Source of the DNA: Halicephalobus mephisto | Taxonomy: Eukaryota; Nematoda; Chromadorea; Rhabditida; Panagrolaimidae | Direction: 5' to 3' | Assembly: GCA_009193035.1 (NCBI GenBank) | Contig: SWDT01000163.1 | Coordinates: forward strand, 213,475-277,474 | DNA: 64,000 nt | Notes under the pieces: model-generated | The model's input: only the letters and a program-made list of their open reading frames with translations | Databases searched by the model: none | Told to the model about the DNA's origin: nothing | Shown here: positions 1-12,052 of the stretch, piece by piece | Position numbering within the stretch: the stretch's first letter is position 1 | How the letters are laid out: every line of letters begins with the position of its first letter | Program-made: the position numbers and the translations under genes

Positions 1-425
1 TGATGAAGCGGCTCACTTGGAGAATTCTTGAAAGTTCCTTGAACTACTTTAAGCATAGGCTTAGATTTCTCATTGAGATTCATCGGATACACTACTTTAT
101 GAGCTGGTAGGAGTTCTGAAGGAAATTCAACCACTTCATAACTGTCAGTTGGGATCCAGTAATCTTCTCCAAAGACTTTCTTATGAGCACTAGACCATAA
201 TTCAGTGATTTTCAAAGAAACTTGGGCGAAGGAGAAAAAACTAAACCCGCTCATATGACTCTGAGAAACGAAAATCTGCATGACTTACCCAGGTTTGTTC
301 TGATTTCGTAACGCGTCAGGAGAAGGAGGTGGAGTATCGGGATCACTCTCGGCATCTTCGTAGTTTCTAGCCAGAGCAAAAATATTCTCTTCTATTTCAA
401 TTTCTTCAGATTCAATAGAATCCAT
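1..425 (-). CDS. Unrecognised gene, 5' part only (cut by left edge)
   Basis: Two exons are visible: 289-425 and 1-240, joined across a short intron (donor GTAAGT, acceptor GGTTTAG) with matching phase. The start ATG at 423-425 opens a strongly acidic N-terminus rich in Glu/Asp, followed by a proline stretch (DTPPPSP), then a more globular segment containing [16 protein letters not shown]. The reading frame is open to the window edge, so the protein continues beyond base 1. I do not recognise the family; nothing suggests a signal peptide or membrane segment. Coding status rests on the clean splice and sensible composition. Confidence 0.6.
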
Positions 426-1417
426 CCCTGAAAAGTCGGATTAGCAAAACAATGCGCAAATAAGGGAGATATCGATTCGGGGCGAGAGAATGAAACAAAA
501 AGAGGTGAGTCATCATGTCCCAGACTACAATAAGATCAATAACACGTCAACTATTGAATAGAGTTGTGCAAAAAGGAGAATCCGGGTAAAGTGGAAAATA
601 ATCATTCAAACACACTCCAAAGTCCAGTCTGTTAGTTTCGCTTTTTGTTTGACAAGACTACGCCAAAATGGCGGGTTTAGTGCATTACAACTTTCAAAAT
701 ATAGTCATATAAAGAATAAATTTGACCTTCGGGCCGAAAAATGAGAACAAGTACCAGTCTGGATCACGTGCTGAGAATGAATGATGCTCCGGAGCCGTGT
801 GCCAAAAATGACTAGGGTAAACATTTTGCCGATTTTGTCTATTTGCAAGGAAATAATTTATTTTGATTTGCCAATAAATCGTTTTCATTATTTACTCTTT
901 CTTCCTGTCTAACATTGGAAATTGAAATTACCTCCGTTTTTTAATTTTATTTTATATTTTTCGTTCGTTTTTGAATAAATATTATAATTTAAAAAGTATA
1001 CTTTTTGGAATTTAAAATTTTTTGGAGTTTTTTGAAAGGAGAAAAACAGTAATTTTGGTCATTCATACTTATGTCGACTCGCTCTTTCGTTTTTTTCATT
1101 TCTAGGAACGTCTAAAAGTTTATGTTGAAACAATTCCCTAAAAACTCATTTTGAATTTTTATAGTATATTCTGTTTTTATTTTCCGACTGTTTCCAATTC
1201 TGTCCACATTATATCATAATCTGCTTTTGAAGAACAAACCCCCATTATTATTTCTATGCTCTAAATCGGTTTGATTTTAAATAAGAATACTTTATTGAAA
1301 AGAATTATTTCACTCGGAATATGATATATGAAATGTAAAACAAGTCTTTGTAGAAAAGTAACAATGATGCAAATGGATGTCCAAAATTGGAATTACATTT
1401 CAAATGTAGTCCATATT
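426..1417. other. Intergenic, no gene seen
   Basis: About 1 kb of AT-rich DNA between two minus-strand genes. It should hold the promoter of the partial gene at 1-425 and the 3' UTR of the EF-hand gene. The short ORFs here look like chance open frames. Confidence 0.5.
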
Positions 1418-2217
1418 TTACTCCTTCATCATTTTCACGAACTCCAGGAAAGAAATCCGTCCATCGTTGTTAGTGTCTGTGGCCTCAAACATTTGCGAAA
1501 TTACTTCCTTGTCATGCAGATCGGCTGTTTCCGCTAGGATTTGTTCCAGCTCGTCTAAAATTTCTTTTGTTATTTTATTTAGATAACCTCTAATATGATT
1601 CGCTTGCTGATTTCGGTTTCCTCGAGACTAAACTAAAAGATATTCAATTGAACTTTTTAAAGTCACAGCGAGCCTGACATTTTGATGGATTATCACCAAT
1701 ATCTCTCTCAACGGCTGTTTTTCGCTTCATAAACGCTTGAGTCCTTAATACCCGCGGGACAAGACATCGCTAACCATATTGAGTTTCTGTCTTCTATTTT
1801 ACATCCGCCAAGTTTCAAAGATTGACATCAAGATAAGCAAGCTTTTTTCTTAAAAAAAAGAAAAATATTGCGAAATGTTTTACCTTCAGTAATAGCTCCA
1901 TCTCCATCCCGATCATAGTTCTTGAATTGCTCTTCCAGTTCCCCTAGAGTAATACGGTTGATAGGAGGGGAACGCATATAGTTGACGAATTCTTCCTTGT
2001 TAATTTTTCCTGACTCTGAAGTACGGGGATATTGAAAGCTTAAGAAACCGTAAAAGCACTTACTGTTACGGTCCATTTCACTGAAAATGAAATCCAGCTC
2101 AATCCTCGTGGGTTCTACTTTTACTGTTCGGAGAAGAGCAGCAATTTCTGCTCGACTGAGTCGCCCATCCTTGTCGACATCGAGAAGATCAAAGGTGTCA
2201 GAGAGTTCTGTAACCAT
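1418..2217 (-). CDS. Four-EF-hand calmodulin-like protein
   Basis: Three exons (2064-2217, 1884-2015, 1418-1554) encode about 140 aa, close to calmodulin/troponin C size. Four EF-hand loops are visible in order: DVDKDGRLSRAE, DRNKSGKINKEE, DRDGDGAITEDE and DTNNDGRISFLE. All keep Asp at position 1, Gly at 6 and an acidic residue at 12, so four calcium sites are plausible. The third loop spans the second splice junction, which supports the exon model. The first ATG follows an in-frame stop, so the start is probably right, although an upstream exon spliced at TTACAG is possible. It is a cytosolic calcium sensor or troponin C-like protein; the exact subfamily cannot be fixed by eye. Confidence 0.85.
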
Positions 2218-3202
2218 CAATTAATTATTCACTTGGTTTATTTATAATTGCCTATATTTTAGAATCAAACTGGTTTTTAAATTTATTGAGCACATCTATC
2301 TTGGAGTAGTTCCAAGAACTCACGTTTTTCATCAAGAACGTATCGTCTACAAATATACGCTGCAGCCATCGGGAGAATCCACGAATTCTTAGTTTAACAA
2401 AGGTAAAGAATGATTCCGGAACACTGACTTAACACAGGTTTCAAAGTGAAAAGAATCCGCCCCAAAATAACAAAGGAACAATGAGATTTAAAAACTAACT
2501 GAAATCTCCAACAGACTCATATCAGCTGTCCAACTTGTTCTATCCTTAGTTATGCAAGAAGGAGTGGAGTTTCAGGAGGCGCTGAGCCGTGAGAGCCACA
2601 AATGATGGACGATTTGCCAAGGCATTCTAGGCGGAGCGAATTCAGTATTTCTTTTCAAAAGATAGGAGGCGTCAGGCGAGCGTAAGCGATTTATACTCTA
2701 TTCAGTTGTTCTTAAAGGAGCAGCCCAGCTTTGTTCAGTTCTTTTCATTCTATATAAAGACAAAAAAGATGCATGTTGCTTGGCTTTATGGATGTCGCTG
2801 GCGATGGCAAGGAAAATAACTTGCCCTTATCCAGGATGTTTGACAATTCGTTTTCTATTGACGCTTCACAATGGATTTAATTTGGAAGACTATGGCGAAA
2901 AAATTTCTCAATGCCAGCGGCAGAATATTAATTCAAATGCAGTACAAGACCAGAAAACTAACAAAACTTACCCTTTTCGTTAAAATCGGACATTGTAATT
3001 TGAATTTCTTAAAATGGAGTTTTCAAAAAAAGTAAACTGAGTCTTCCAAAATATAGTTTCGAAAGTTTTGGTCGTTTTATATTCGCGTCATTGTGATTCA
3101 TCAAAAACAGGATTTTTCCATAAAAGTACTTGAGAATGACGGCCAAACAAAAACGAGTGTTCAAGAAAGTTTTACTACAAAATAAAGTAAATACGGTGTT
3201 AA
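2218..3202. other. Intergenic, promoter region of the EF-hand gene
   Basis: No convincing gene. A TATA-like TATAAAG occurs near 2752, followed by a 67-codon plus-strand ORF (2780-2983) with no recognisable features. The stretch probably includes the EF-hand promoter and the 3' end of the next minus-strand gene. Confidence 0.4.
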
Positions 3203-4606
3203 TCAAATTATATTGCAACAAGTTCTTTCGTTCTGTAAAGTCCATTGCATTTGAGAAAACGTGGATTGTCTTTCGTTTTCGGAGTCGGAAAACGTCTTAT
3301 CCTAGAATTTTTAACTCCACTTGAAAAAGCGAAAATGGAAAATACCTCGAGGTTATTGAAGGCGTTGACTTGAATTCTCATTCCTTCGTAATAATCTTCT
3401 TCTACTTTCCCAATCATATCGTAATCGGGATTACAGATTTGATGGAACGTTGACTCCAATTTGGGATTCCATGTGGTCCATGTTTTATTTTGACTCATAT
3501 TGGAATTCCCGTAAAGGTAAGGTCTCATTTCAGCCTCTTTTTGGTTCTCAGAAAGGTCCTCAGAGTTTTTCAATTCTGTTTCAAACGTGCTCGTTAATTT
3601 TTGATTTTCAGCCTCTTTTCTCCTGGGTCTTTGTTCTATGGCTTTCTGCGATAATTGTTGCTTGTTCTGGTTGCACATGGCATTGTACTAAAACAAAAAG
3701 ACATCCATTACTTCAAATAAAAAAACTAACGAGAATATCGTCCCATAGTGTTAATTGTTCATCAGAAAAATGAGGACAAGAAAACGCCCGAGTGATTCGT
3801 TTTTCTGTCTGATGTAATGAGTCTAAGCTCGTCTGTAAGGTTATTATTAATCTCATTTAATTATATTTAACGTACGGCATTTACAAGATTCTGTTCCGAA
3901 GAATACCGTTTCGGAAAAGTTTGGAGATCTCTTTCCCGAGACTCAGAATTCTGCTCTTCTCGGGATAAAATAGGACCTTCGTTGGCGTTTTTGTCCAGTT
4001 TTTGAATCGATTTTCTCGGTCTTCGTTTTCTTTTCTTTTTTAGTACGATTGCGGCAATTGGCGGACCTATTCCGGCTGAAACCTTAAAATTATCGATGAA
4101 AATATAAAATTCTATTTACAATTGATGGCAGCAAAGTTTGCAGAATATCCTTTCGGGACCAAATCGTATGGACTACTGGAAGGAAATGGTACACATCTAA
4201 CGTTTGCAGGGGTTAGGGGAACATGATTTACTGGAAACGTTTGAGGAAACGAAGGTTGAAGCTCGTAGGGACCAGCTGGAATTGATTGGATAGGATTTGG
4301 CTCGACAAAAGGGTACATATTGACGTTGTTGATATTGCTCGATTTATATGTGAAATCATTGGTATTCAAATCTTCTGGAAGATTCGACAATGGGTTGATA
4401 TATCCGAAGCTGTCGACTAGAGATCTCCTGTGTTTTGGCACGAATTCCGGAGCTCGGGCCCATTCTAGCGGATCCATAGTTTTCTTACTCAAGTTCTTGA
4501 TTTCATCAGTTACGGAGGATGATCTAAGTCGATTCCAGTAAGCTGGAGGTAACCTATCTTCAGCATCGAACTTGATTCGACTAACAAAACTCTCCGAAAC
4601 GTTCAT
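3203..4606 (-). CDS. Unrecognised basic, disordered protein
   Basis: Five exons (4120-4606, 3876-4075, 3731-3832, 3346-3687, 3203-3301) give about 409 aa with consistent phases. The N-terminal third is rich in Pro, Asn and Ser. At about residues 177-186 there is a strongly basic cluster (KKKRKRRPRK) that could serve as a nuclear localisation signal. The middle is Gln/Glu-rich and charged, and the end is Ser/Gln-rich. No enzyme motif, signal peptide or membrane segment is visible. Start ATG at 4604-4606. I do not recognise the family; a nuclear or RNA/DNA-associated role is only a guess from the basic patch. Confidence 0.65.
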
Positions 4607-4971
4607 TCTGGAAAGATCATCCCATACAATTCATAGAATTCAAATAGATCCAGAGTTTAGAAATATCCCAACAGCTGGACTCAAGTTACTCAGTTAACAA
4701 AAGCCATTGATTGACCAGACTGCAAATTGGACAATGAGTTGTGTTCGCCCCTGGCAAAGACGTAAAGGAGCAGTCGGTGTTACACACCCATCAATGAACT
4801 GCCGTCTTTGTCGATGAACTAGTGTTTTTTCTATTAAAAAAAGCTCGGATTTCTTTATCTGATTTTTTTAGTTTATTTAAAACATGATATTTTATACTTT
4901 TTATATTTTATAAACCAGTAGTAAGATTTGAGATAGGGAACCCATTTAAATTCAGATGACTTGTTTATAAA
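4607..4971. repeat. Left part of diverged tandem duplication (copy 1)
   Basis: About 4640-5900 can be aligned by eye, with many substitutions and small indels, to about 7640-8950. An example is the pair near 4655 and 7675 (ATCCAGAGTTTAGAAATATCC versus ATCCAAAGTCTAGAAATATCC). The offset is about 3 kb, so this is a tandem segmental duplication containing a small Cys-rich gene. No other gene lies in this stretch. Confidence 0.6.
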
Positions 4972-5320
4972 TTATGATGAACTCCAACTAGATATAGGTA
5001 AGCAACAAAGTTCACTCAAACAATCCATGATGTCGCAGTAACAATCGATACAATCATCGTTTTCACAACATTTCTTTTTGTCGGCATCTTTAGAATTAGA
5101 TGATGATGAATTATTGAGATCTTTAGAATAATTTTGTGGTTGCTAAAAATATGAATGATAAAGATTCTGAGATTACTGAAAACAACATTTTAGTGCATTT
5201 AATATTAGTATCCAACTAAAAATAATAGAAGAGGATCCATATTTACTAAAAATCCAAGAATCAAATTGGGATACTTACATTTGGATGAAGTTGAGAATAT
5301 GATGATGACAGACTGGATAT
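4972..5320 (-). pseudogene. Cys-rich small gene, copy 1, start codon lost
   Basis: The two-exon layout matches the copy at 7978-8325. Exon 1 would be 5279-5320, but its first codon is ATA where copy 2 has ATG. Exon 2 (4972-5142) is fully open for 57 codons. It starts QPQNYSKDLNNSSS and ends with a cysteine-rich tail containing KKKCCENDDCIDCYCD. Splice sites are intact and the intron is well conserved between copies. Either translation starts elsewhere or this copy is dead or dying. The tail, with eight or more Cys and no signal peptide, suggests a small metal-binding or disulphide-rich cytosolic protein. The family is not recognised. Confidence 0.5.
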
Positions 5321-6333
5321 CTTAATAATTACTGGATCTAATGAGATTCAGGAATGCTGAAAAAATGAATAATTTCAAAATCTACTATCAAGGAATCATT
5401 TCTATATTCTCGGTGATAGAAGAAGAAATGATAATTAATATTTAAATCAGTAAGACAATGAATAAGACAAATCCTATAAACAATAAAGAGCAAATTCTCT
5501 GGAAAAGATTTTCCAAGAGTTTGTTTTAATGAATACAAGACTTTTATCATGAAATAACAATAAGAAGCAATCCAAATGCTTACTGAATAAAAAATTGTCC
5601 TCTTTAAGAATCAAAATTAACTTTTGGAATTGTGTGCGAAATATGAAAGTAGTTCTATTCAACAATCGGCAATAGTCTTGATGATTGACCGAACCTTTTT
5701 CATCAGTATTTATACAGAAGAATGTAATGACAAATTCCTTCTAAAAAAAGTGATAGTCTGTAGCGAACTTGATTGTTTCTAATGTTCCTATAACTCGATT
5801 AAAGTACATGGTTAAAATTGGAGTGATTCATCTACATTTCGCAAAATCATATTGTGTTATAAATTTTTTGACAAACTAAATTACATCATAACCTTTGATT
5901 TTCACTCTCTTAACGAATAGAAGAAAATATGTGGATTAATATTATAAGTAATTTGTTTTTAGGATAAAACGTGATTCGATCAAAAATGCTTTTTAAAGTT
6001 TTAAATTCGAACATATCATTTCATATAACATAAAAAATTCAAGTATATTTAGAGTTTAGACTACAACATCAGCTGAGTTTCAGCATTTTTAAAACTATTA
6101 ATTAGCCGAATTACAATCAATCAATAAATTTTACTCGACAACAAGAAAAACTATAGAAAATTGCTTGATGTTACACAAATATCAGTGAATTAACAATTTT
6201 TGTATAAATAATCTCATATTTTTATGACTTCATTCAATTTACTTTAAACACAATAATTAACAATTTTTATATTTCTTAAATCACTAAAAAGATTTCACTT
6301 TATGAATCCATTGACATTGAAATAAGATTCAAA
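5321..6333. other. AT-rich DNA inside the duplicated region
   Basis: No supported gene. The stretch 5650-5900 aligns loosely with 8690-8950, continuing the tandem duplication. The open frames around 5338-5665 are AT-rich and lack coding character. Confidence 0.4.
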
Positions 6334-6714
6334 TTATATACAACTGAAGTCACAATTACCACAATCACAATTACCACAATCACAATTACCGCAATCACAA
6401 TTACCACAGTCACAACCACCACAATCACAACCACCACAGTCACAATTAGTATCATGATGATTATGGCAACAATGCATTCCTGAACAACATTCGTTAGAGG
6501 AGTTCCAACAGCATGCTAGTAATATCCATGAGCAAAAGTTATTGTCGTCGAATTCACAACATGATTCTCTGTTTTTTCTTCCACAACAAGATACATCGTC
6601 ATTGCTTTGGCAAGAAGATTCATCATTAAAATTACTACGATAATGTTCCTCTGAATCGATAACTTGGGGCTCAGGAAAAGGGTGAGTTTGATGAGCTAGT
6701 GAAAGATTGGACAT
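6334..6714 (-). CDS. Cys-rich protein with C-terminal CDCG repeats
   Basis: Single-exon ORF of 126 aa starting MSNLSLAH. The N-terminal half is acidic and Ser-rich. The second half has many CC pairs, with HCCHNHHD followed by six tandem five-residue units: two CDCGG, then four CDCGN. At DNA level this is a 15-nt repeat (complement of CACAATTACCACAAT). More than 25 cysteines with Asp, Gly and His suggest metal binding or a structural role. No signal peptide is seen. It lies between two relatives with a similar leader (copies at 4972 and 7978), so it is probably a third, intact member of the local family. Repeat number could vary between individuals through slippage. Confidence 0.65.
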   Translation of the reverse strand: MSNLSLAHQTHPFPEPQVIDSEEHYRSNFNDESSCQSNDDVSCCGRKNRESCCEFDDNNFCSWILLACCWNSSNECCSGMHCCHNHHDTNCDCGGCDCGGCDCGNCDCGNCDCGNCDCGNCDFSCI

Positions 6715-7977
6715 TTTAGAAATTGTATGTTGATGAGATTCAGATATGCTAAAAGAGATTTTTAAATGAAAATAATGTATAAACCATTAGGAAATTGATT
6801 TTTTCACGAGTTCAAAGCTAAAAAAGGAACGATGATCAGTATAGTTTGAATCGATAAGATTACGATTGAAACATACTATCGAAAGCCGAGAGAAAACCAG
6901 TCTTTTAGGAAAGATGCTTCAAGAATTCTTATTCATGCAATGAAATTTGTATATCATTTGATGCTAGAAGAAAAACAAACTCAAAATTAACGAATTTAAT
7001 TGATAGAATAATTGATTATTTTATATATATTTAAAACTATGAGAGGAAACAGTACTAAATGCAGCTTAAATCGTGAGAACTATAAATGAGACAAATTATG
7101 GGATTTAAATAAAATATAAATCTTCTTAAAAAGATTTTTTGAAAATTCTTCATTATATGGTGGAAAATAGATACTGTATAAAAACAAAAGAAAACGCAAA
7201 AAAATCGAGAATCTTTTATGATAAAAAAACTAATAATTTCCTAAAAGAACAGATTTTGACGTCGATAATCATATGAGTAACGCAAAATCGACGTTATTCA
7301 ATAACTCAGTGTTTCCAGCAACTTATCAAATAGCATTCGTCATATATTTGAAGTGCAAAATCACTGTTTACATTTTAGTAAAAAAGCAATTAGCTTTTAT
7401 AACCGATATGATTCATTTTCAATGCTCACAAGAATCAATAAAGGTGTATCGTCCGAATTAATCTGAGTGATTCGTTTAATCAATTTAAATTACAATAAAT
7501 CATAGTTCTTCTGAAAATTGATTTAAATTACACAATGTGAATTATAATTTGTTGAAGAAAAGAATTGGACGAATAAAATCAGTAATTTAATTTTGAGATA
7601 TAATCTGCTCCACTCAACAAAACTCCAGGGCATTTTAGAAAGATTATTCTGTACAATTTACAGAACTAGAATAAATCCAAAGTCTAGAAATATCCTGATA
7701 ACTGGACTCAAAGTACGTTTTTGCAAAAATCCCTAATTAATCGAGCTATCTTTGACCAATGAATCCTCCTCAATCGTATGGAAATTATGACCAATCGAGT
7801 AATGTTAAATATTTATCAAAGAATTAATATTTTAGAACTAACTTTATATCGTTCTGTTACATTTTATTTCATTCCATTTATTTTGGATATAATATTTCTT
7901 AATTATTACGTTTTTAAATCAGTAATAAGATTAAATGTAAGCAAATCATTGGCATTAAAGGAAGGTCTGTGCATAAA
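6715..7977. other. AT-rich spacer
   Basis: No supported gene. The right half (from about 7640) is the second copy of the duplicated block that begins near 4640. The plus-strand ORFs at 7273-7461 and 7778-8011 have no recognisable content, and the second overlaps the complement of a Cys-rich gene copy. Confidence 0.4.
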
Positions 7978-8325
7978 TTATGTTGATAAACACCAGCCAC
8001 ATAAACAATGACAACAAATATCCATCAAATTCCAATGTAGGCAGCATAACCAGCCTTGAGATTGTTTCTTTGATGATGTTTCTTCTTTCTGTCAACGTGA
8101 GGCTTAGATGATGAATTATTGAGATCTTCAGAATCTTTTTGTGGTTGCTGAAGATATGAATGATGAGGATTCTGAGATTACTGAAAACAGCATGTTAGTG
8201 CCTTTAATGTTAGTATCCAGCTAAAAATAATAGAAGAGGATCCATATTTACTAAAATTCCAAGATTCAAATTGAGATACTTACATTTGGGGAAGATTCAG
8301 ACGATGATGATGGGCAGTCGGACAT
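7978..8325 (-). pseudogene. Cys-rich small gene, copy 2, frameshifted
   Basis: Exon 1 (8284-8325) has a good ATG and reads MSDCPSSSSESSPN before a GTAAGT donor. Exon 2 starts at 8147 with QPQKDSEDLNNSSSKPH. In that frame it ends early at 8025 without the Cys-rich tail. The tail is present in another frame (WLCCLHWNLMDICCHCLCGW), ending at a stop (7978-7980) homologous to that of copy 1. A net indel near 8060-8090 therefore separates head and tail. Intron and flanks align well with copy 1. The gene is either a pseudogene or encodes a shortened 55-aa protein. Confidence 0.5.
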
Positions 8326-11030
8326 TTCCAGAATTAATGTATGTGCTTAGATTTAGAAACACTGAAAATCAACCTTTCTTAAACAATATAAAACTAACCG
8401 CAAAATTTGTATTAAGAAATAATCTTTTAGGTACACGAGGACGGAAAGAGTGATGAATACATCTTAAATAGATAAAATGTGATGAAGATAAATCATTGAG
8501 GCCAAATAGAAAAAGAACTATCTGGAAAAGACCTCACATAATTCGCAGTAGATAAGAGAAAACGTGTGTCATCTAGTAATAAATAAAAAATTACCCTAAA
8601 ATACACCTATATTAAATAAAAAAAACTAATTATTCCCAAAAAATCAAAATTGATTTCTGGAATCATGTACAAGATCAAAAAAGTTTTCTTCGCTAGTCAA
8701 CAATGTTTTTAATGTCTGACAGAACGTCTTTCACTGGTATTTGTGTGAGAATATAACATTACTGAATTCTCCTTATAGAAGAAGTGATGGTCTTGATGCA
8801 ACAAATTTGACTGGTTTTGAGTACTATTAAGAATTGATTAAAACAGGACGTCTAAATTAATAGAGACAATTCATCTTATTTACGAGAATTGAACTGCGTT
8901 ATCCTTCTGTAACTAGTTAAATCAAATTATGGTCTTTTATTTTCAGTCTATGAAGGGCCATATAAGAAAATAGATTAGTAATACGAATAATCTATTTTCA
9001 AAATCGAGTCTGATCCAACCACGCAGCTGTTCGAAATGTTTTTTCTGGAAAAATCAGTTCATAAAACTTTATAAAAATACACACTGAAAGTGTTTCCTAG
9101 TACATTTCATCTTGCACCCAAAATGAACTATTGTATGGGAAAGAATATCGCTAGTAGAAATTAAGAATTCACTTTCAGAATTAGTGTCCAGTTTTTTAAA
9201 TTTGCATTTCAACTGTGAGTTAAAAATAAATATTCTTTTTGATTCTATTTCCTAGTTGATTTCTACTGTCTTTTATCATTACACCTTGATGTTTATTGCG
9301 GAATAATTTTTTTCAATATGGGCATGATTTTATTGAAGAATTTACAAACGGTAGAAAGACATCTAAACAATTATGAAGAGTCTTAACCGTTCTAAATCTT
9401 CAATTCGACATTTTTGTATCGAACAGGATCAAGAAAGAGCAAATGAAGTCCTTAAAACCTGTCTGACAAAAAAAGTTAATAATTCAACCTTCTGCCAATT
9501 CCAAATGGATGTATCGGAAAATTGAATAATCTTATAGTGTTCATGTAATTGTAAAGACTGTCAAATGCATGTCCAATGATGTTCACGGATTCATATGATG
9601 AAAATAAAAAAGAAATACTGAATGACTTCTTATTAAATCCAGCAAAGATTGAATTTTCAAAGAATCAGCATGAATCGAGACTAGAAAATAAATTGGGGAG
9701 GTGAAATTGCAATGAATTCATTTCTGATTTTCTAGTTCATTTTTTGAGAAAAGTACAATGTCGATGATTATAACAAACATAATCATTTTCCACATAATTG
9801 CCGCAAAGACTCAAATATCTCCGTAAATGAATTTTCGGGGGACGTTTCTTTGTGATTTGAATAAAATTTTCTAATTTTGAAAGTTTGACATTCCTTTTAT
9901 TTCTGATTGAAGGAAAAATCAAAATTACCAAATAGTATGGAAGATTAAAGTACTTTAATTTTTTTAAAAAAGAATCAATTTATATTTTGGCAAGATAAAA
10001 CTTTAGTTCGTACTAGTGAGCACAGATTCATTAGGTTTTAAAAGCACAATATCTGAATTCTTGATGAACAGCAGTTTCTCTCGATCTCAATTCTATAGGG
10101 AACCCATTTGGCATGCTAACTAGATATGTCTTCAAGTATAGTTGTTAATTCAATTGCACCACAGAATTAAAAACATTTCAATTTATACCTAGTATAAGAT
10201 TTGCCAAAACTCCAGTAATTTTCATACTCCATCAAGTGTTTCAAACTATTGGAAAACATGGAAGATATTTCCACTATTAAATTTTCTCTTAATGCAAATT
10301 TAAACAAAAATGCTGTAGTAGTGTATTTTTTTAGTCTTTAGCAATAAAATATCTAAAATTTGAATCGTTGCCCTTAACACTTGAGAGTTGAAGTGTAACA
10401 TATGTTACATTTTGTAGTCATTTGAATTCTGAATCGAATAGTATATAACATTCCAGGATTTGGTTGGTTTCTACTTATGAAATTGTTTTTTGCAAATTTT
10501 TTTGCAATCATATTCGAAAAATGATCACCCCTTAATTTATAAGAGCTGTAGATGGGTCCTAATACCTTTATGATTACGTTCATGCAAGTGTCTCTCAAAA
10601 ACAGCTGAACCATGTCTTTCTGTCCTTCTTAGAAGAAGATATGAAAAAGTGTCCTATGACCCCCAACACAGTTCATATTTGAGAAATTTCATTTATCATA
10701 ACAGTTAAGGGCTGACTTCTTGAAATGTTCTTAAGAAATACTTATTACATGATCCTATAATATCAGATCGATACCTTTTTTACTTAAATTTGGAGAAAAA
10801 AGTGATTAAATTAGTTAAAAATATCAATGTGTCTTTAGATAAAATACAATTATTTTCTTCACTTTTAGTGCTTATCTAGTTTGTAAAAACTATGTTCATT
10901 CCATAAACATGTCAATAGGTGTTTATTGACAACGGAAAGAAATACATTTCATTAAAAATCGAGTATCAAACTAAAACTAAAAGTAAATAAGGGCAAATTT
11001 GCCATTGGCCCTGAAGCGGTGATTCAAAAA
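8326..11030. other. Long AT-rich region without genes
   Basis: About 2.7 kb. The first 600 bp belong to the duplicated block; the rest is AT-rich with stops in all frames every 20-60 codons. I see no exon chain, RNA gene or clear repeat. Confidence 0.5.
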
Positions 11031-11050
11031 ATAAAGAATTTAGGGAATTT

Positions 11051-11124
11051 GTTTAGATGGTTTAGTGGTTAAAATTAAAACTTTTAAGCCGCTTAAACTG
11101 CCGAGGTTCGATTCCCGCAGGGCA
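11051..11124 (+). repeat. tRNA-like relic (possible SINE head)
   Basis: The sequence keeps tRNA promoter boxes: GGTTTAGTGGTTA (A-box like) and GAGGTTCGATTCCC (B-box like), correctly spaced. The acceptor and T-stem strands do not pair, so it is not a working tRNA gene. It directly precedes a simple-repeat array, the arrangement of a tRNA-derived short interspersed element. Confidence 0.4.
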
Positions 11125-11149
11125 CAAGGATTTCGAGTTGTCCCCCATG

Positions 11150-11570
11150 AATAATAGAAATGGGGTAATATCGAAGGATAGGGTACCAGAAGGTGAGAAT
11201 GGGGTAACAGAAGGCAAGGATGGGGTACCAAGAATGAAGAATAGGGTAGTAGGTAGGGAGATTACTGTAACAAGACAGGAATACTGTAATACAAAAATAG
11301 GATACTGTAATAGGGAAAATAGGTACGGTAATAGGCCAAGGAGTACGGTAACAAAAAGGTGTACTGTAACAGGGAAAAACAGGATACTGTAACAGGGGAA
11401 ATAGGCCAAGGAATACGGTAATGAAAAGTAGGTATACTGTAACAATAAAAAAGTATACTGTAACAGGGAAAAAGAGTACTGTAGCAGGGAAAATAGGCCA
11501 AGGAGTACGGTAACAAGAAAAAGGTATACTGTAGCAGGGAAAAAGAGTACTGTAACTAATAGGTAAAAAT
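11150..11570 (+). repeat. Degenerate minisatellite of TACTGTAAC / GGGGTA units
   Basis: Two zones are visible. From 11150 to 11250, units of the type GGGGTAxCAGAAGG repeat. From 11265 to 11570, TACTGTAACAGGGAAAA and variants (TACGGTAACAAAAAGG) repeat about a dozen times. The long ORFs on both strands here are repeat artefacts. TACTGTA/TACGGTA-rich repeats are, from memory, common in Caenorhabditis non-coding DNA. Confidence 0.75.
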
Positions 11571-12052
11571 TAAAATTAAAAAAATGGCGTTTTCTCTGCT
11601 TCTCTGGCAGCTTTTAAATTACCTACTTTGTTTAGCTCAGAAAATGATAAATTTCCTTGAATTTAAAGGAAAAAAATATGCATCATAGGGTAATCGGACC
11701 CGTAGATTCTGAATTTCAAGTCAGAATTGACGGTTGATCCTCAAATATTGAAGATTTTGAATTCTAAAATATTATTTCCTATTCAATTCAGTAATTCAAA
11801 GTCTAAAAATGACTTGAATTATGACAGACAAGTCTCCGTGCGTTAACTCTATCATGGAGTTTCCTTATCTCTGTTTTACAAAGCACTAATGGATGTTTTT
11901 GAATTAGTCTAGCAAGACTCAAAGACGAGTGAATGCGAATGCAATATTACATGTTCTGGAAACTTCATTTTCCGCGGCTGTTCAACTGGTTTATTAATGA
12001 TAAATTAAAAGATCAAAATATATCACTGTACTGCAGCCGAGATGTTTGGTTA

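Noticed and set aside
2780..2983. 67-codon plus-strand ORF following a TATA-like box
   Set aside because: Short, no motif, no exon continuation found.
11051..11124. Functional tRNA gene
   Set aside because: Promoter boxes are present but the acceptor and T-stem arms do not pair, so it is a relic.
11062..11516. Several 60-127-codon ORFs on both strands near 11.2 kb
   Set aside because: They are translations of the TACTGTA/GGGGTA minisatellite, with low-complexity repeats.
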